NCBI GenBank assembly: GCA_024401115.1
Contig: JAKSLP010000015.1
Location: forward strand, 1 to 56,769
Direction of reading: 5' to 3'
DNA: 56,769 bases
DNA from: Bacteroidaceae bacterium
GTDB taxonomy: Bacteria > Bacteroidota > Bacteroidia > Bacteroidales > Bacteroidaceae
Shown here one piece after another: positions 50,772 through 56,769 of the stretch; position 1 is the first letter of the stretch, and each line of letters opens with the position of its first letter. The position numbers and the translations under genes are program-made. The notes beneath the pieces are model-generated. The model was not told the origin of the DNA, did not search any database, and saw only the letters and a list, made by a program, of their open reading frames with translations.

Positions 50772-51286
50772 TAGATATACCGGCTAAAAGGAGGATAAAT
50801 GTCTTTGGTACGGGAATACTTGGTACAAGCCTCCAACAATCGTCTCATGTTCCAACCCAGATGAGCAACACGAATCGAATTACTCTTTATCAAAGCCTGC
50901 AAAGGTCTCGGCAACCAATTATGCACCATCTGTATGGTGGAGTTGCTCAATGCAGGAGCCCCCACATAGGCCACAATAACTGGCAAATGATACACATGAA
51001 TCGCAGTTTCAACCTCCCATTTTAGCAAGGGATTATCAATATCCGAATCCTCAGAAGCAATGACCAAGACGTTGTCTGCCTGTTTCATTCTTGTTTCCAA
51101 ACGACGTTTCAGCACATCTGAGGTTATATCGGTAATATCCTCAAATGAGATATCATGATCCGTAATGAAACGGAGTGTATTTTGTCCCTGCTTCAAGGCC
51201 AAATAAGCATCATAAGCCTTATTGAGCTGATGCGACAATACGCCTTGTCCATCAAAAGCCACGTATGTTTTAGCGGTATTAATCAT
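50768..51286 (-). CDS. TIR-like domain protein (ThsB/DUF1863-like)
   Basis: A 172-residue soluble protein. AKTYVAFDGQ at the N terminus, SDVLKRRLETRMKQADNVLV in the middle and the LLKWEVETAIHVYHLPVIVAY block match the order of strand, helix and conserved WE-x-x-x-A helix in TIR-like proteins of the MTH538/ThsB type; the Glu of WEVE is at the usual position. The call is from pattern only. Relatives in Thoeris signal phage infection by making a cyclic ADP-ribose variant, but no ThsA partner is in the window. It follows ugd by 19 bp and ends in a stem-loop, so it is the last gene of the rmlD-rmlB-nusG-like-ugd operon. Confidence 0.55.
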   Translation of the reverse strand: MINTAKTYVAFDGQGVLSHQLNKAYDAYLALKQGQNTLRFITDHDISFEDITDITSDVLKRRLETRMKQADNVLVIASEDSDIDNPLLKWEVETAIHVYHLPVIVAYVGAPALSNSTIQMVHNWLPRPLQALIKSNSIRVAHLGWNMRRLLEACTKYSRTKDIYPPFSRYIY

Positions 51287-51305
51287 TACTTAGGATACTT
51301 TTGAA

Positions 51306-52661
51306 TTAGTCTCTCTGGAAAATATCACGAGTATACACTTTACTCTTCACATCATCCAAAACTGCATCGTAGCGGTTGGCGATAATTGCCTGTGACTGCT
51401 TTTTGAACTCATCCAGGTTGTTGACTACCTTGCTACCGAAGAAAGTGGTACCATCTTCCAAGGCTGGCTCATAAATAATAATCTGAGCACCCTTAGCCTT
51501 GATGCGCTTCATCACACCCTGGATAGAGCTCTGACGGAAGTTGTCGGAATTGGATTTCATAGTCAGGCGGTATACGCCGACTGTTGGCGGGTTAAACATA
51601 GATTCTTCGCTTCGCTCAGAATGACAATAGGTGTTATGGGTACTATAATCAAACCAGCCGGCCATTTTCAATACCTGATCGGCAATGAAATCCTTACGGG
51701 TACGGTTACTCTCCACAATGGCCGTCATCATGTTCTGTGGCACCTGGTTGTAGTTGGCCAGGAGCTGCTTGGTGTCCTTTGGCAGACAGTAACCGCCATA
51801 GCCGAAGCTTGGGTTATTGTAATGGGTACCGATACGTGGATCCAGACCTACACCATCGATGATGGCTTTGGTGTCCAAACCATTAATCTCTGCATAGGTA
51901 TCCAACTCGTTAAAGTAGCTGACGCGCAGTGCCAGATAGGTGTTGGCAAACAGTTTCACAGCCTCTGCTTCCTTAAGTCCCATAAACAGGGTTTCGATAT
52001 TTTCCTTAATGGCTGCCTCCTGCAACAATTTGGCAAAAGTGTGTGCATATTCCTCCATGTGGTTGCCGGCAATGGCTACAATGGCATCATTCTCCTCCTT
52101 GTATTCTGCCTGACGAATCATCTTTGGATAACCAACGATTATGCGTGATGGATATAAGTTGTCGTACAAAGCCTTGCTCTCACGCAGGAACTCTGGCGAG
52201 AACAACAGACGGAACTTAAAGTCACGTGCCTTGGCTGCATACTTCTTGGCGTACTTGACATACAGTGAACGGCAATAGCCTACAGGGATGGTACTCTTGA
52301 TGACCATGACAGCCTCTGGATTCACATCCAAGACCAAATCAATAACATCCTCAATATGATGGGTATCGAAGAAATTCTTAACAGGATCATAGTTGGTTGG
52401 AGCGGCAATGATAACAAAGTCGGCATCCTTATAAGCCTCAGCACCATCCAAAGTGGCACGAAGGTTCAGTTCTTTTTCTGCAAAGAACTTCTCGATATAA
52501 TCGTCCTGGATGGGAGAGATACGGTTATTGATCTTCTCCACCTTTTCAGGAATAACGTCTACAGCAACTACTTCATGTTTCTGAGCCAACAAAGTGGCCA
52601 TACTCATGCCCACATAGCCGGTTCCGGCTACGGCAATCTTGAGATCGTTAAAGTTTCTCAT
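51306..52661 (-). CDS. ugd: UDP-glucose 6-dehydrogenase, with in-frame repeat insertion
   Basis: A 451-residue enzyme that oxidises UDP-glucose to UDP-glucuronate with two NAD. Motifs: [20 protein letters not shown] (Rossmann), [40 protein letters not shown], and the catalytic Cys in [19 protein letters not shown]. The family's short form has about 388 residues; this one is longer because of several small inserts and one clear foreign piece, [17 protein letters not shown] at about residues 340-357, encoded by the palindromic repeat at 51601-51625. The insert falls between the DFIADQVLK helix and [16 protein letters not shown], the start of the C-terminal domain, so activity could be kept. It begins one base after the stop codon of the nusG-like gene. 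Confidence 0.93.
   Translation of the reverse strand: MRNFNDLKIAVAGTGYVGMSMATLLAQKHEVVAVDVIPEKVEKINNRISPIQDDYIEKFFAEKELNLRATLDGAEAYKDADFVIIAAPTNYDPVKNFFDTHHIEDVIDLVLDVNPEAVMVIKSTIPVGYCRSLYVKYAKKYAAKARDFKFRLLFSPEFLRESKALYDNLYPSRIIVGYPKMIRQAEYKEENDAIVAIAGNHMEEYAHTFAKLLQEAAIKENIETLFMGLKEAEAVKLFANTYLALRVSYFNELDTYAEINGLDTKAIIDGVGLDPRIGTHYNNPSFGYGGYCLPKDTKQLLANYNQVPQNMMTAIVESNRTRKDFIADQVLKMAGWFDYSTHNTYCHSERSEESMFNPPTVGVYRLTMKSNSDNFRQSSIQGVMKRIKAKGAQIIIYEPALEDGTTFFGSKVVNNLDEFKKQSQAIIANRYDAVLDDVKSKVYTRDIFQRD
51601..51625. repeat. GTCATTCTGAGC palindromic repeat inside ugd
   Basis: GATTCTTCGCTTCGCTCAGAATGAC, an intact copy of the dispersed element that also lies at 40640, 48110 and 53666, here translated as CHSERSEES. 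Confidence 0.85.
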
Positions 52662-52662
52662 T

Positions 52663-53655
52663 TTACTGTATGTATTTTAGTATTTGTTCTAATTCTTCTT
52701 TCTTATGACCCGTTACTTCCTTCATACACCCCACCGCCTGCTGATAAAACTCCGGTAGGGGATGACACACATAGGTGTAAGTGGCTTGCACAGCACGCTG
52801 GTTTTTGTCTTTCACTCTGGGCAAGTGAAGGTTGCAGTCTTCCCACAATTGTTGCATCTCCTTGCGATTGTTCAACAAGGTCTGACAGATGAGTTGCAGT
52901 GTCAGTTGCTTGGATTTCAGTTTCGGAGACAAATCTGTCAGCTTCTGCGACTCTGCCATACAATGAATGGCATAGGCCAAGTCATCTGCCGTATGCCGGT
53001 TGCTCAGCATCCGCTGTAAGATGGGGTTAATCTGTGCAAAGAATTCATCAAACAAGGCATATTTGGCATTCTTTACACCTGGGATATTGGCGTGTTCCAA
53101 CACGGCACCCCTTATCTTGACCGGAGCGGCCAGACCATCCATCATCTTCAATACTACGGTATTGTTTTTCTGGTCAACCAGATACCCAGTCTGCCCAACA
53201 AAAGGGCCTTCTTTCACACGGACATAGTCTCCTGAATTAAACTCCTCTTCCTTGATGTCCACGAAGGGAACATAATAGGCCTCCACCTTGGCTATGGCAT
53301 CGCAGATACGGAAGAAATTTTCCACTTCTCTGGCAGGCACACTGGGTGCCACCAGCTTAAATGCTTTATCGTCACCGATTTTCCATTTTCGGTTCAGCAC
53401 CCAGGTTTTTAGCTCCGGATTCTCTGCCAAAAATGTACTGATCTCGTCCAATTGGGCCAGCACAAAGATGTAGTTGAACACCATGGGATGTTCACGCTTC
53501 ATCTTTACCCGGTCCTTGGGCTTTACGTATCGGATAGGGGCACGCAACTCCTTGAATGCTGAAGGCCATCCGTTTTCCTTGGTCTTCAGTTCACGCATGC
53601 GTTGCACAGCCTTTAATGGCTGGGCTGCACGAAGCACGTACCACTTATGTTCCAT
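52663..53655 (-). CDS. NusG-like transcription antiterminator (UpxY-type) with C-terminal extension
   Basis: Predicted 330 residues started at the ATG at 53655 ([20 protein letters not shown]); an earlier ATG at 53670 lies in a palindromic repeat. Residues about 1-130 form a NusG N-terminal domain (WYVLRA, then [12 protein letters not shown]). A KOW motif follows at about 165-195 ([20 protein letters not shown]). Capsule antiterminators of the UpxY type end near residue 170-180; here some 130 more helical residues follow ([20 protein letters not shown] onward), of unknown function. It lies upstream of ugd and downstream of rmlB, so it may act on this operon or on the polysaccharide operon in trans. 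Confidence 0.8.
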   Translation of the reverse strand: MEHKWYVLRAAQPLKAVQRMRELKTKENGWPSAFKELRAPIRYVKPKDRVKMKREHPMVFNYIFVLAQLDEISTFLAENPELKTWVLNRKWKIGDDKAFKLVAPSVPAREVENFFRICDAIAKVEAYYVPFVDIKEEEFNSGDYVRVKEGPFVGQTGYLVDQKNNTVVLKMMDGLAAPVKIRGAVLEHANIPGVKNAKYALFDEFFAQINPILQRMLSNRHTADDLAYAIHCMAESQKLTDLSPKLKSKQLTLQLICQTLLNNRKEMQQLWEDCNLHLPRVKDKNQRAVQATYTYVCHPLPEFYQQAVGCMKEVTGHKKEELEQILKYIQ

Positions 53656-53665
53656 GTTCGTTTTT

Positions 53666-53770
53666 GTCATCCTGAGCCCCCATCCTTGTCATCCTGAGCG
53701 CAGCGAAGGATCTTTCTTGGCTAGTAATGGGCTCCGCAATAGAAAGATGTTTCGCTTCGCTCAACATGAC
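53666..53770. repeat. GTCATCCTGAGC palindromic repeat pair between rmlB and the nusG-like gene
   Basis: Two direct GTCATCCTGAGC copies (53666, 53689) followed by CGCAGCGAAGGATC and, at the far end, an inverted TTTCGCTTCGCTCAACATGAC. It fills most of the gap in the operon. Confidence 0.75.
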
Positions 53771-53778
53771 ATTTAAAT

Positions 53779-54912
53779 TTATCTGTTCTTGTACATAGAT
53801 TCGTAGTACTTTTCGTAATCACCACTGGTGATATTGTTCAGCCACTCCTCGTTCTCCAGATACCATTTTACGGTCTTTTCGATACCTTCCTCGAACTGAA
53901 GGCTTGGCTCCCAACCCAGTTCTCGCTGCAGCTTGGTGCTATCGATAGCATAGCGGGCATCGTGGCCCAAACGGTCGGTTACATAGGTGATCAGGTCCAT
54001 ATCAGCACCTTCTGGACGGCCCAACAAGCGGTCAACGGTATTGATAACGGTCTTGATGATATCAATATTCTTCCATTCATTGAAACCGCCGATATTGTAA
54101 GTCTCTGCAATGGTTCCCTTATGGAAAATCACATCAATGGCACGGGCATGATCCACCACATATAACCAGTCGCGCACATTCTCACCCTTACCATAGACTG
54201 GCAATGGCTTGCGGTTACGGATGTTGTTGATGAACAATGGAATCAGCTTCTCAGGGAACTGGAATGGGCCATAGTTATTGCTACAGTTGGTTACGATAGT
54301 AGGCATACCGTAGGTATCGTGATAAGCACGAACGAAATGGTCGCTGCTAGCCTTCGAAGCGCTGTATGGAGAGTGAGGGTTGTACTTGGTGGTCTCGTAG
54401 AAGAAATCCTCACCGTAAGCCAGATGATGCTCGCTGGAGCTGGCGGTAGTGGTGAAAGGAGGCTCAATGCCCTCAGGGTGGGTCATGGACAATGCGCCAT
54501 ATACCTCATCGGTAGAGATGTGATAGAATCGCTTGCCCTCATACTTCTCTGGAAGTGACTCCCAATAAAGTTTGGCTGCCTGCAACAGGCTAAGGGTTCC
54601 CATCACATTGGTTCGTGCAAAGGTGAAAGGATCCTTGATGCTTCGGTCCACATGGCTCTCGGCTGCCAGATGGATAATGCCATCAATCTTCTCGTCCTGC
54701 ATCAACTGATAGAAGGCATCGAAATCGCAGATATCCATCTTGACAAACTTATAGTTTGGCTTGTCTTCGATATCTTTCAGATTGGCCAAATTGCCTGCAT
54801 AAGTCAACTTATCCAGATTGATGATGTTATATTCTGGGTACTTGTTTACAAACAAACGAACCACGTGGCTGCCAATGAAACCGGCTCCACCGGTAATGAC
54901 GATATTTTTCAT
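53779..54912 (-). CDS. rmlB: dTDP-glucose 4,6-dehydratase
   Basis: A 377-residue short-chain dehydrogenase: ITGGAGFIGSHVVRLFVNKY at the NAD site, FYHISTDEVYGALSM with catalytic Thr, Asp and Glu, and NPHSPYSASKASSDHFVRAY with Tyr-x3-Lys. It converts dTDP-glucose to dTDP-4-keto-6-deoxyglucose. It follows rmlD by 5 bp. rmlA and rmlC are not in the window and must lie elsewhere if L-rhamnose is made. Confidence 0.96.
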   Translation of the reverse strand: MKNIVITGGAGFIGSHVVRLFVNKYPEYNIINLDKLTYAGNLANLKDIEDKPNYKFVKMDICDFDAFYQLMQDEKIDGIIHLAAESHVDRSIKDPFTFARTNVMGTLSLLQAAKLYWESLPEKYEGKRFYHISTDEVYGALSMTHPEGIEPPFTTTASSSEHHLAYGEDFFYETTKYNPHSPYSASKASSDHFVRAYHDTYGMPTIVTNCSNNYGPFQFPEKLIPLFINNIRNRKPLPVYGKGENVRDWLYVVDHARAIDVIFHKGTIAETYNIGGFNEWKNIDIIKTVINTVDRLLGRPEGADMDLITYVTDRLGHDARYAIDSTKLQRELGWEPSLQFEEGIEKTVKWYLENEEWLNNITSGDYEKYYESMYKNR

Positions 54913-54917
54913 AGATA

Positions 54918-55817
54918 TTATTCTTTTAAATTTTTAATGCATGTTTTCAAGCTATCGGTCCAATATGGAATCTGGATACCGAAAGTATCCTTGATTTTGG
55001 TCTTGTCCAATACCGAGAAGGAAGGGCGGGTTACAGGACTAGGGAACTCATTACTGTGGCAAGGCTGAACGTCACAATCTGTCTGGCCGCTGTATTCGGC
55101 AATCATTTTTGTAAAGTCATACCAACTGCAAACACCTTCGTTAGAGAAGTGATAGATTCCGGACTTTGAATAATTGACAGGTTCTTTCTTATAATCCTCC
55201 AAAATAACCATGATAGCCTTAGCCAGGTCCAAAGCGTAGGTTGGGGTACCCACTTGATCAAACACTACCTTCAACTGAGGCTTGGTGGCTGTAAGATTCA
55301 ACATGGTCTTGCAGAAATTTTTTCCGAATTCAGAATACATCCAAGCAGTACGGATAATGACATATTGACAACCACTAGCCATAATCTTCTGCTCTCCATG
55401 CAATTTGGTCCAAGCATAAACACCTGTTGGGTTTCCGGGCTGATTCTCGCGATAAGGCACACTATATGGATCACCACCAAACACATAATCGGTTGAAATC
55501 TGGAAAAGCAATCCACCTACTTCAGCCATTGCAATAGCTAAATTTTCGGGAGCATCAGCATTGAGTTTTTCGGCCAACGCCTCATTGGTCTCAGCAGCAT
55601 CCACATTGGTAAATGCGGCACAGTTGATGATAGCAGAAATATGGTTTTCTACCACCATTTTTCGTACAGCCTCACGGTCAGTGATGTCCAAGTAGGTGGT
55701 TTCTACACCCTCCACCTGATTCACATCTGTGAAAATATAATGATCTGTTGAATTTCGGGATACGATGCGAATTTCGTTACCCAATTGTCCGTTCGCACCG
55801 GTTACTAAAATATTCAT
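54918..55817 (-). CDS. rmlD: dTDP-4-dehydrorhamnose reductase
   Basis: Predicted 299 residues from the ATG at 55817 (MNILVTGANGQLGNEIRIVS); the longer frame begins with GTG. LFQISTDYVFGGDPYSVPYR holds the catalytic Thr/Asp region and GVYAWTKLHGEQKIMAS the Tyr-x3-Lys pair. It reduces the RmlC product to dTDP-L-rhamnose with NADPH. First gene of its operon, 26 bp behind a TACATTTG box at 55843-55850. Confidence 0.94.
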   Translation of the reverse strand: MNILVTGANGQLGNEIRIVSRNSTDHYIFTDVNQVEGVETTYLDITDREAVRKMVVENHISAIINCAAFTNVDAAETNEALAEKLNADAPENLAIAMAEVGGLLFQISTDYVFGGDPYSVPYRENQPGNPTGVYAWTKLHGEQKIMASGCQYVIIRTAWMYSEFGKNFCKTMLNLTATKPQLKVVFDQVGTPTYALDLAKAIMVILEDYKKEPVNYSKSGIYHFSNEGVCSWYDFTKMIAEYSGQTDCDVQPCHSNEFPSPVTRPSFSVLDKTKIKDTFGIQIPYWTDSLKTCIKNLKE

Positions 55818-55842
55818 GCACACTTATATTTATAATAATGTG

Positions 55843-55850
55843 CAAATGTA
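55843..55850 (-). promoter_or_regulatory. -7 box of the rmlD operon
   Basis: TACATTTG on the minus strand fits TAnnTTTG. The expected -33 site falls in the tRNA terminator and is poor, so the promoter is only probable. Confidence 0.5.
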
Positions 55851-55860
55851 CACAAAAAAA

Positions 55861-55902
55861 TGAAAAAAGTAGGAATTTCTGTTGAAATTCCTACTTTTTT
55901 CA
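55861..55902 (-). terminator. Terminator of the tRNA-Gly/tRNA-Leu transcript
   Basis: 19-bp perfect stem (55861-55879 with 55884-55902) around TGTT, ending in a T tract on the minus strand, 7 bp downstream of the tRNA-Leu 3' end. Confidence 0.88.
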
Positions 55903-55960
55903 TTTCACGTGCCCGGAGCGGGACTCGAACCCGCACGAACATTACTGCTCAAGGGATTTT

Positions 55961-56650
55961 CTTACTACTCCTGCTTTTACACAGGCCATCTACGTGAGAC
56001 GTTGTAGTCTGGACTATTTCTTCATCATATCTTCAAAGAAGACTTAGATGTTGCCTATATAGTCTCTACGCCATTTATCAACCGAAGTTGAACTTAGTGA
56101 GCCATCGCCAAATCTATTGTCACCAATAGAAAGGTTTCTGTTTGTTAGGGCAATTCTACTTCACCGGTTTCCCGATGAGCACTCTTATTTAGACCTCGGT
56201 ATGAATCTGTCAATGCATGACAGTTAGGACAAAGTAACTTAAGATTCTCTATTCTATTATCACTATTGTCACCATTTACATGATGCAGTTCCAACGGAAT
56301 TTCTAATCCCATCCAAGTTGTCAAATTACAACTTTCACATTTCTTTTCTTTCAGACCCTCACTGAGAAGTCTCCTTTTCAATTTGAAACTCTGAAAATAA
56401 GACCCTTTGACAAGAATATCTTTTAAATCTTTAGGCTTAGAAGGCCTAAATTTTAAACCAACATTCCATCCTTGGCCTGTAAAATGCGAAGTGTCAATAT
56501 TAAATTCATCAATAGCCTTATGTATAATTCTGTAATTTCCGCCTATCGGTTTAATTCCCAGAAATCTACAAACATCAGCAATACTTTTTGAATTTCTTAC
56601 TGCTTCTTCAACTTCTTGTTTTGTTCTTTGCATACACAAAGTCGGTGGTA
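55961..56650 (-). ncRNA. Group I intron in tRNA-Leu(UAA)
   Basis: A 690-nt insertion in the anticodon loop. It starts after U34 and ends in G, matching the group I rule of a U before the 5' splice site and a terminal G. The conserved core is visible 3' of the open frame: the R strand as GTAGAGACTATATAG (near 56057-56071 on the map) and the S strand as AAGAAATAGTCCAG (near 56009-56022), which pair as P7 (GACTA/TAGTC). Also CTATTG-GTGA-CAATAG with a GNRA loop, and TCAAC-TTCG-GTTGA. I could not place P1 and its internal guide sequence. The HNH gene starts only 17 nt into the intron, which is unusual. Confidence 0.87.
56145..56633 (-). CDS. HNH homing endonuclease encoded in the tRNA-Leu intron
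   Basis: Predicted 162 residues from the ATG at 56633 (MQRTKQEVEEAVRNSKSIAD). Residues about 15-55 look like a modular DNA-binding helix-turn-helix region (VCRFLGIKPIGGNYRIIHKA, then DTSHFTGQGW) found in many HNH enzymes. The nuclease domain has C99-x2-C102, LELHHVNGDNSDN with H117/H118 and N-residues, and C135-x2-C138-H139, the zinc-supported HNH fold. It should cut intronless tRNA-Leu alleles and so drive intron spread. It lies entirely inside the intron, in the same direction as the tRNA. The target is inferred from position. Confidence 0.88.
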   Translation of the reverse strand: MQRTKQEVEEAVRNSKSIADVCRFLGIKPIGGNYRIIHKAIDEFNIDTSHFTGQGWNVGLKFRPSKPKDLKDILVKGSYFQSFKLKRRLLSEGLKEKKCESCNLTTWMGLEIPLELHHVNGDNSDNRIENLKLLCPNCHALTDSYRGLNKSAHRETGEVELP

Positions 56651-56692
56651 AAGTCCCTCGTGTCTACCATTCCACCATCTGGGCGACCTGAG

Positions 56693-56765
56693 AGCGGAAA
56701 ACGAGGCTCGAACTCGCGACCCCAACCTTGGCAAGGTTGTGCTCTACCAACTGAGCTATTTCCGC
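56693..56765 (-). tRNA. tRNA-Gly(GCC)
   Basis: 73 nt: acceptor stem GCGGAAA/TTTCCGC, D-arm GCTC/GAGC with AGTTGGTA, anticodon stem CAACC/GGTTG around TTGCCAA (anticodon GCC), T-arm GCGAG/CTCGT with TTCGAGC. The CCA end is not encoded. It is immediately upstream of tRNA-Leu in the same transcript. Confidence 0.95.
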
Positions 56766-56769
56766 AAAT

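Larger units (their letters stand above)
55910..56684 (-). tRNA. tRNA-Leu(UAA), interrupted by a group I intron
   Basis: The 5' exon is 56651-56684 (34 nt, ending exactly at U34) and the 3' exon is 55910-55960 (51 nt, starting at A35). Joined, they form a complete type II tRNA: 7-bp acceptor stem with one A-C mismatch at pair 5, D-stem GTG/CAC, anticodon stem AGGGA/TCCCT around the loop CTTAAAA (anticodon UAA), a long variable arm (GAGC/GTTC) and T-arm GCGGG/CCCGC with TTCGAGT. The sequence closely follows E. coli tRNA-Leu(UAA). The 3' CCA is not encoded. It lies 8 bp after tRNA-Gly. Confidence 0.92.

Noticed and set aside
55910..56684. Two separate tRNA fragments or a tRNA pseudogene cut by an HNH gene
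   Set aside because: The halves join at exactly position 34/35 into a complete tRNA-Leu(UAA), and the insert has group I core strands; a random insertion would not give this.

Overview
This 56.8 kb window is chromosomal DNA of a Bacteroidales bacterium, closest in character to Bacteroides, Phocaeicola or Prevotella. The evidence is the set of Bacteroidetes-type promoters (TTTG, about 20 bp, TAnnTTTG), the Bacteroidetes-type malate dehydrogenase, and the DUF4248 / VirE-DUF3987 / HU-like / smalltalk / amidase cassette that commonly sits beside capsule loci in this order. Nearly everything from 10 kb to 42 kb is read from the minus strand.

Layout. 1-10.2 kb is housekeeping: malate dehydrogenase (partial), an M24 aminopeptidase, a gamma-carbonic-anhydrase-like protein, the Kdo transferase KdtA, GltX, a 7TM-HD phosphodiesterase of the PgpH type, and PriA. 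10.2-21.6 kb holds outer-membrane and export genes: a small beta-barrel, an OmpA protein, a His-rich lipoprotein, the two halves of a YjbH-type protein as separate genes, a Wzz-like co-polymerase, a Wza/SLBB exporter, a FlaA1/CapD-type dehydratase and a WbuC cupin. 21.6-42.3 kb is a Wzx/Wzy-type polysaccharide locus: a WecA-like initiating transferase with its sugar reductase, six glycosyltransferases, an EpsG-like polymerase, two different flippases, GDP-fucose synthesis (Gmd, Fcl), and a tightly coupled four-gene block (DegT aminotransferase, ATP-grasp ligase, opine-type dehydrogenase, cobalamin-dependent mutase-like protein). The centre of the locus is visibly richer in A+T than its flanks, as expected for exchanged capsule or O-antigen genes.

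42.7-48.7 kb is the capsule-associated accessory cassette, with a remnant GNAT toxin and its intact partner, an array of TTTCGCAT octamers on both sides of the VirE/DUF3987 gene, and three evenly spaced palindromes before the HU-like gene. 48.7-55.8 kb carries GlmS and an operon rmlD-rmlB-nusG-like-ugd-TIR-like, supplying amino sugar, rhamnose precursor and UDP-glucuronate. The window ends with tRNA-Gly(GCC) and a tRNA-Leu(UAA) gene.

The two most notable items are these. First, the tRNA-Leu(UAA) gene is split exactly between U34 and A35 by a 690-nt group I intron that encodes an HNH endonuclease. This is the site used by the cyanobacterial and plastid tRNA-Leu intron. Second, the four-gene block inside the polysaccharide locus looks like an undescribed route that makes and attaches an unusual, cobalamin-derived or opine-like amino-acid substituent on a surface glycan. 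A third theme is that several short intergenic repeat families have also entered coding genes in frame (priA, ugd, the wecA-like gene and the HU-like gene).
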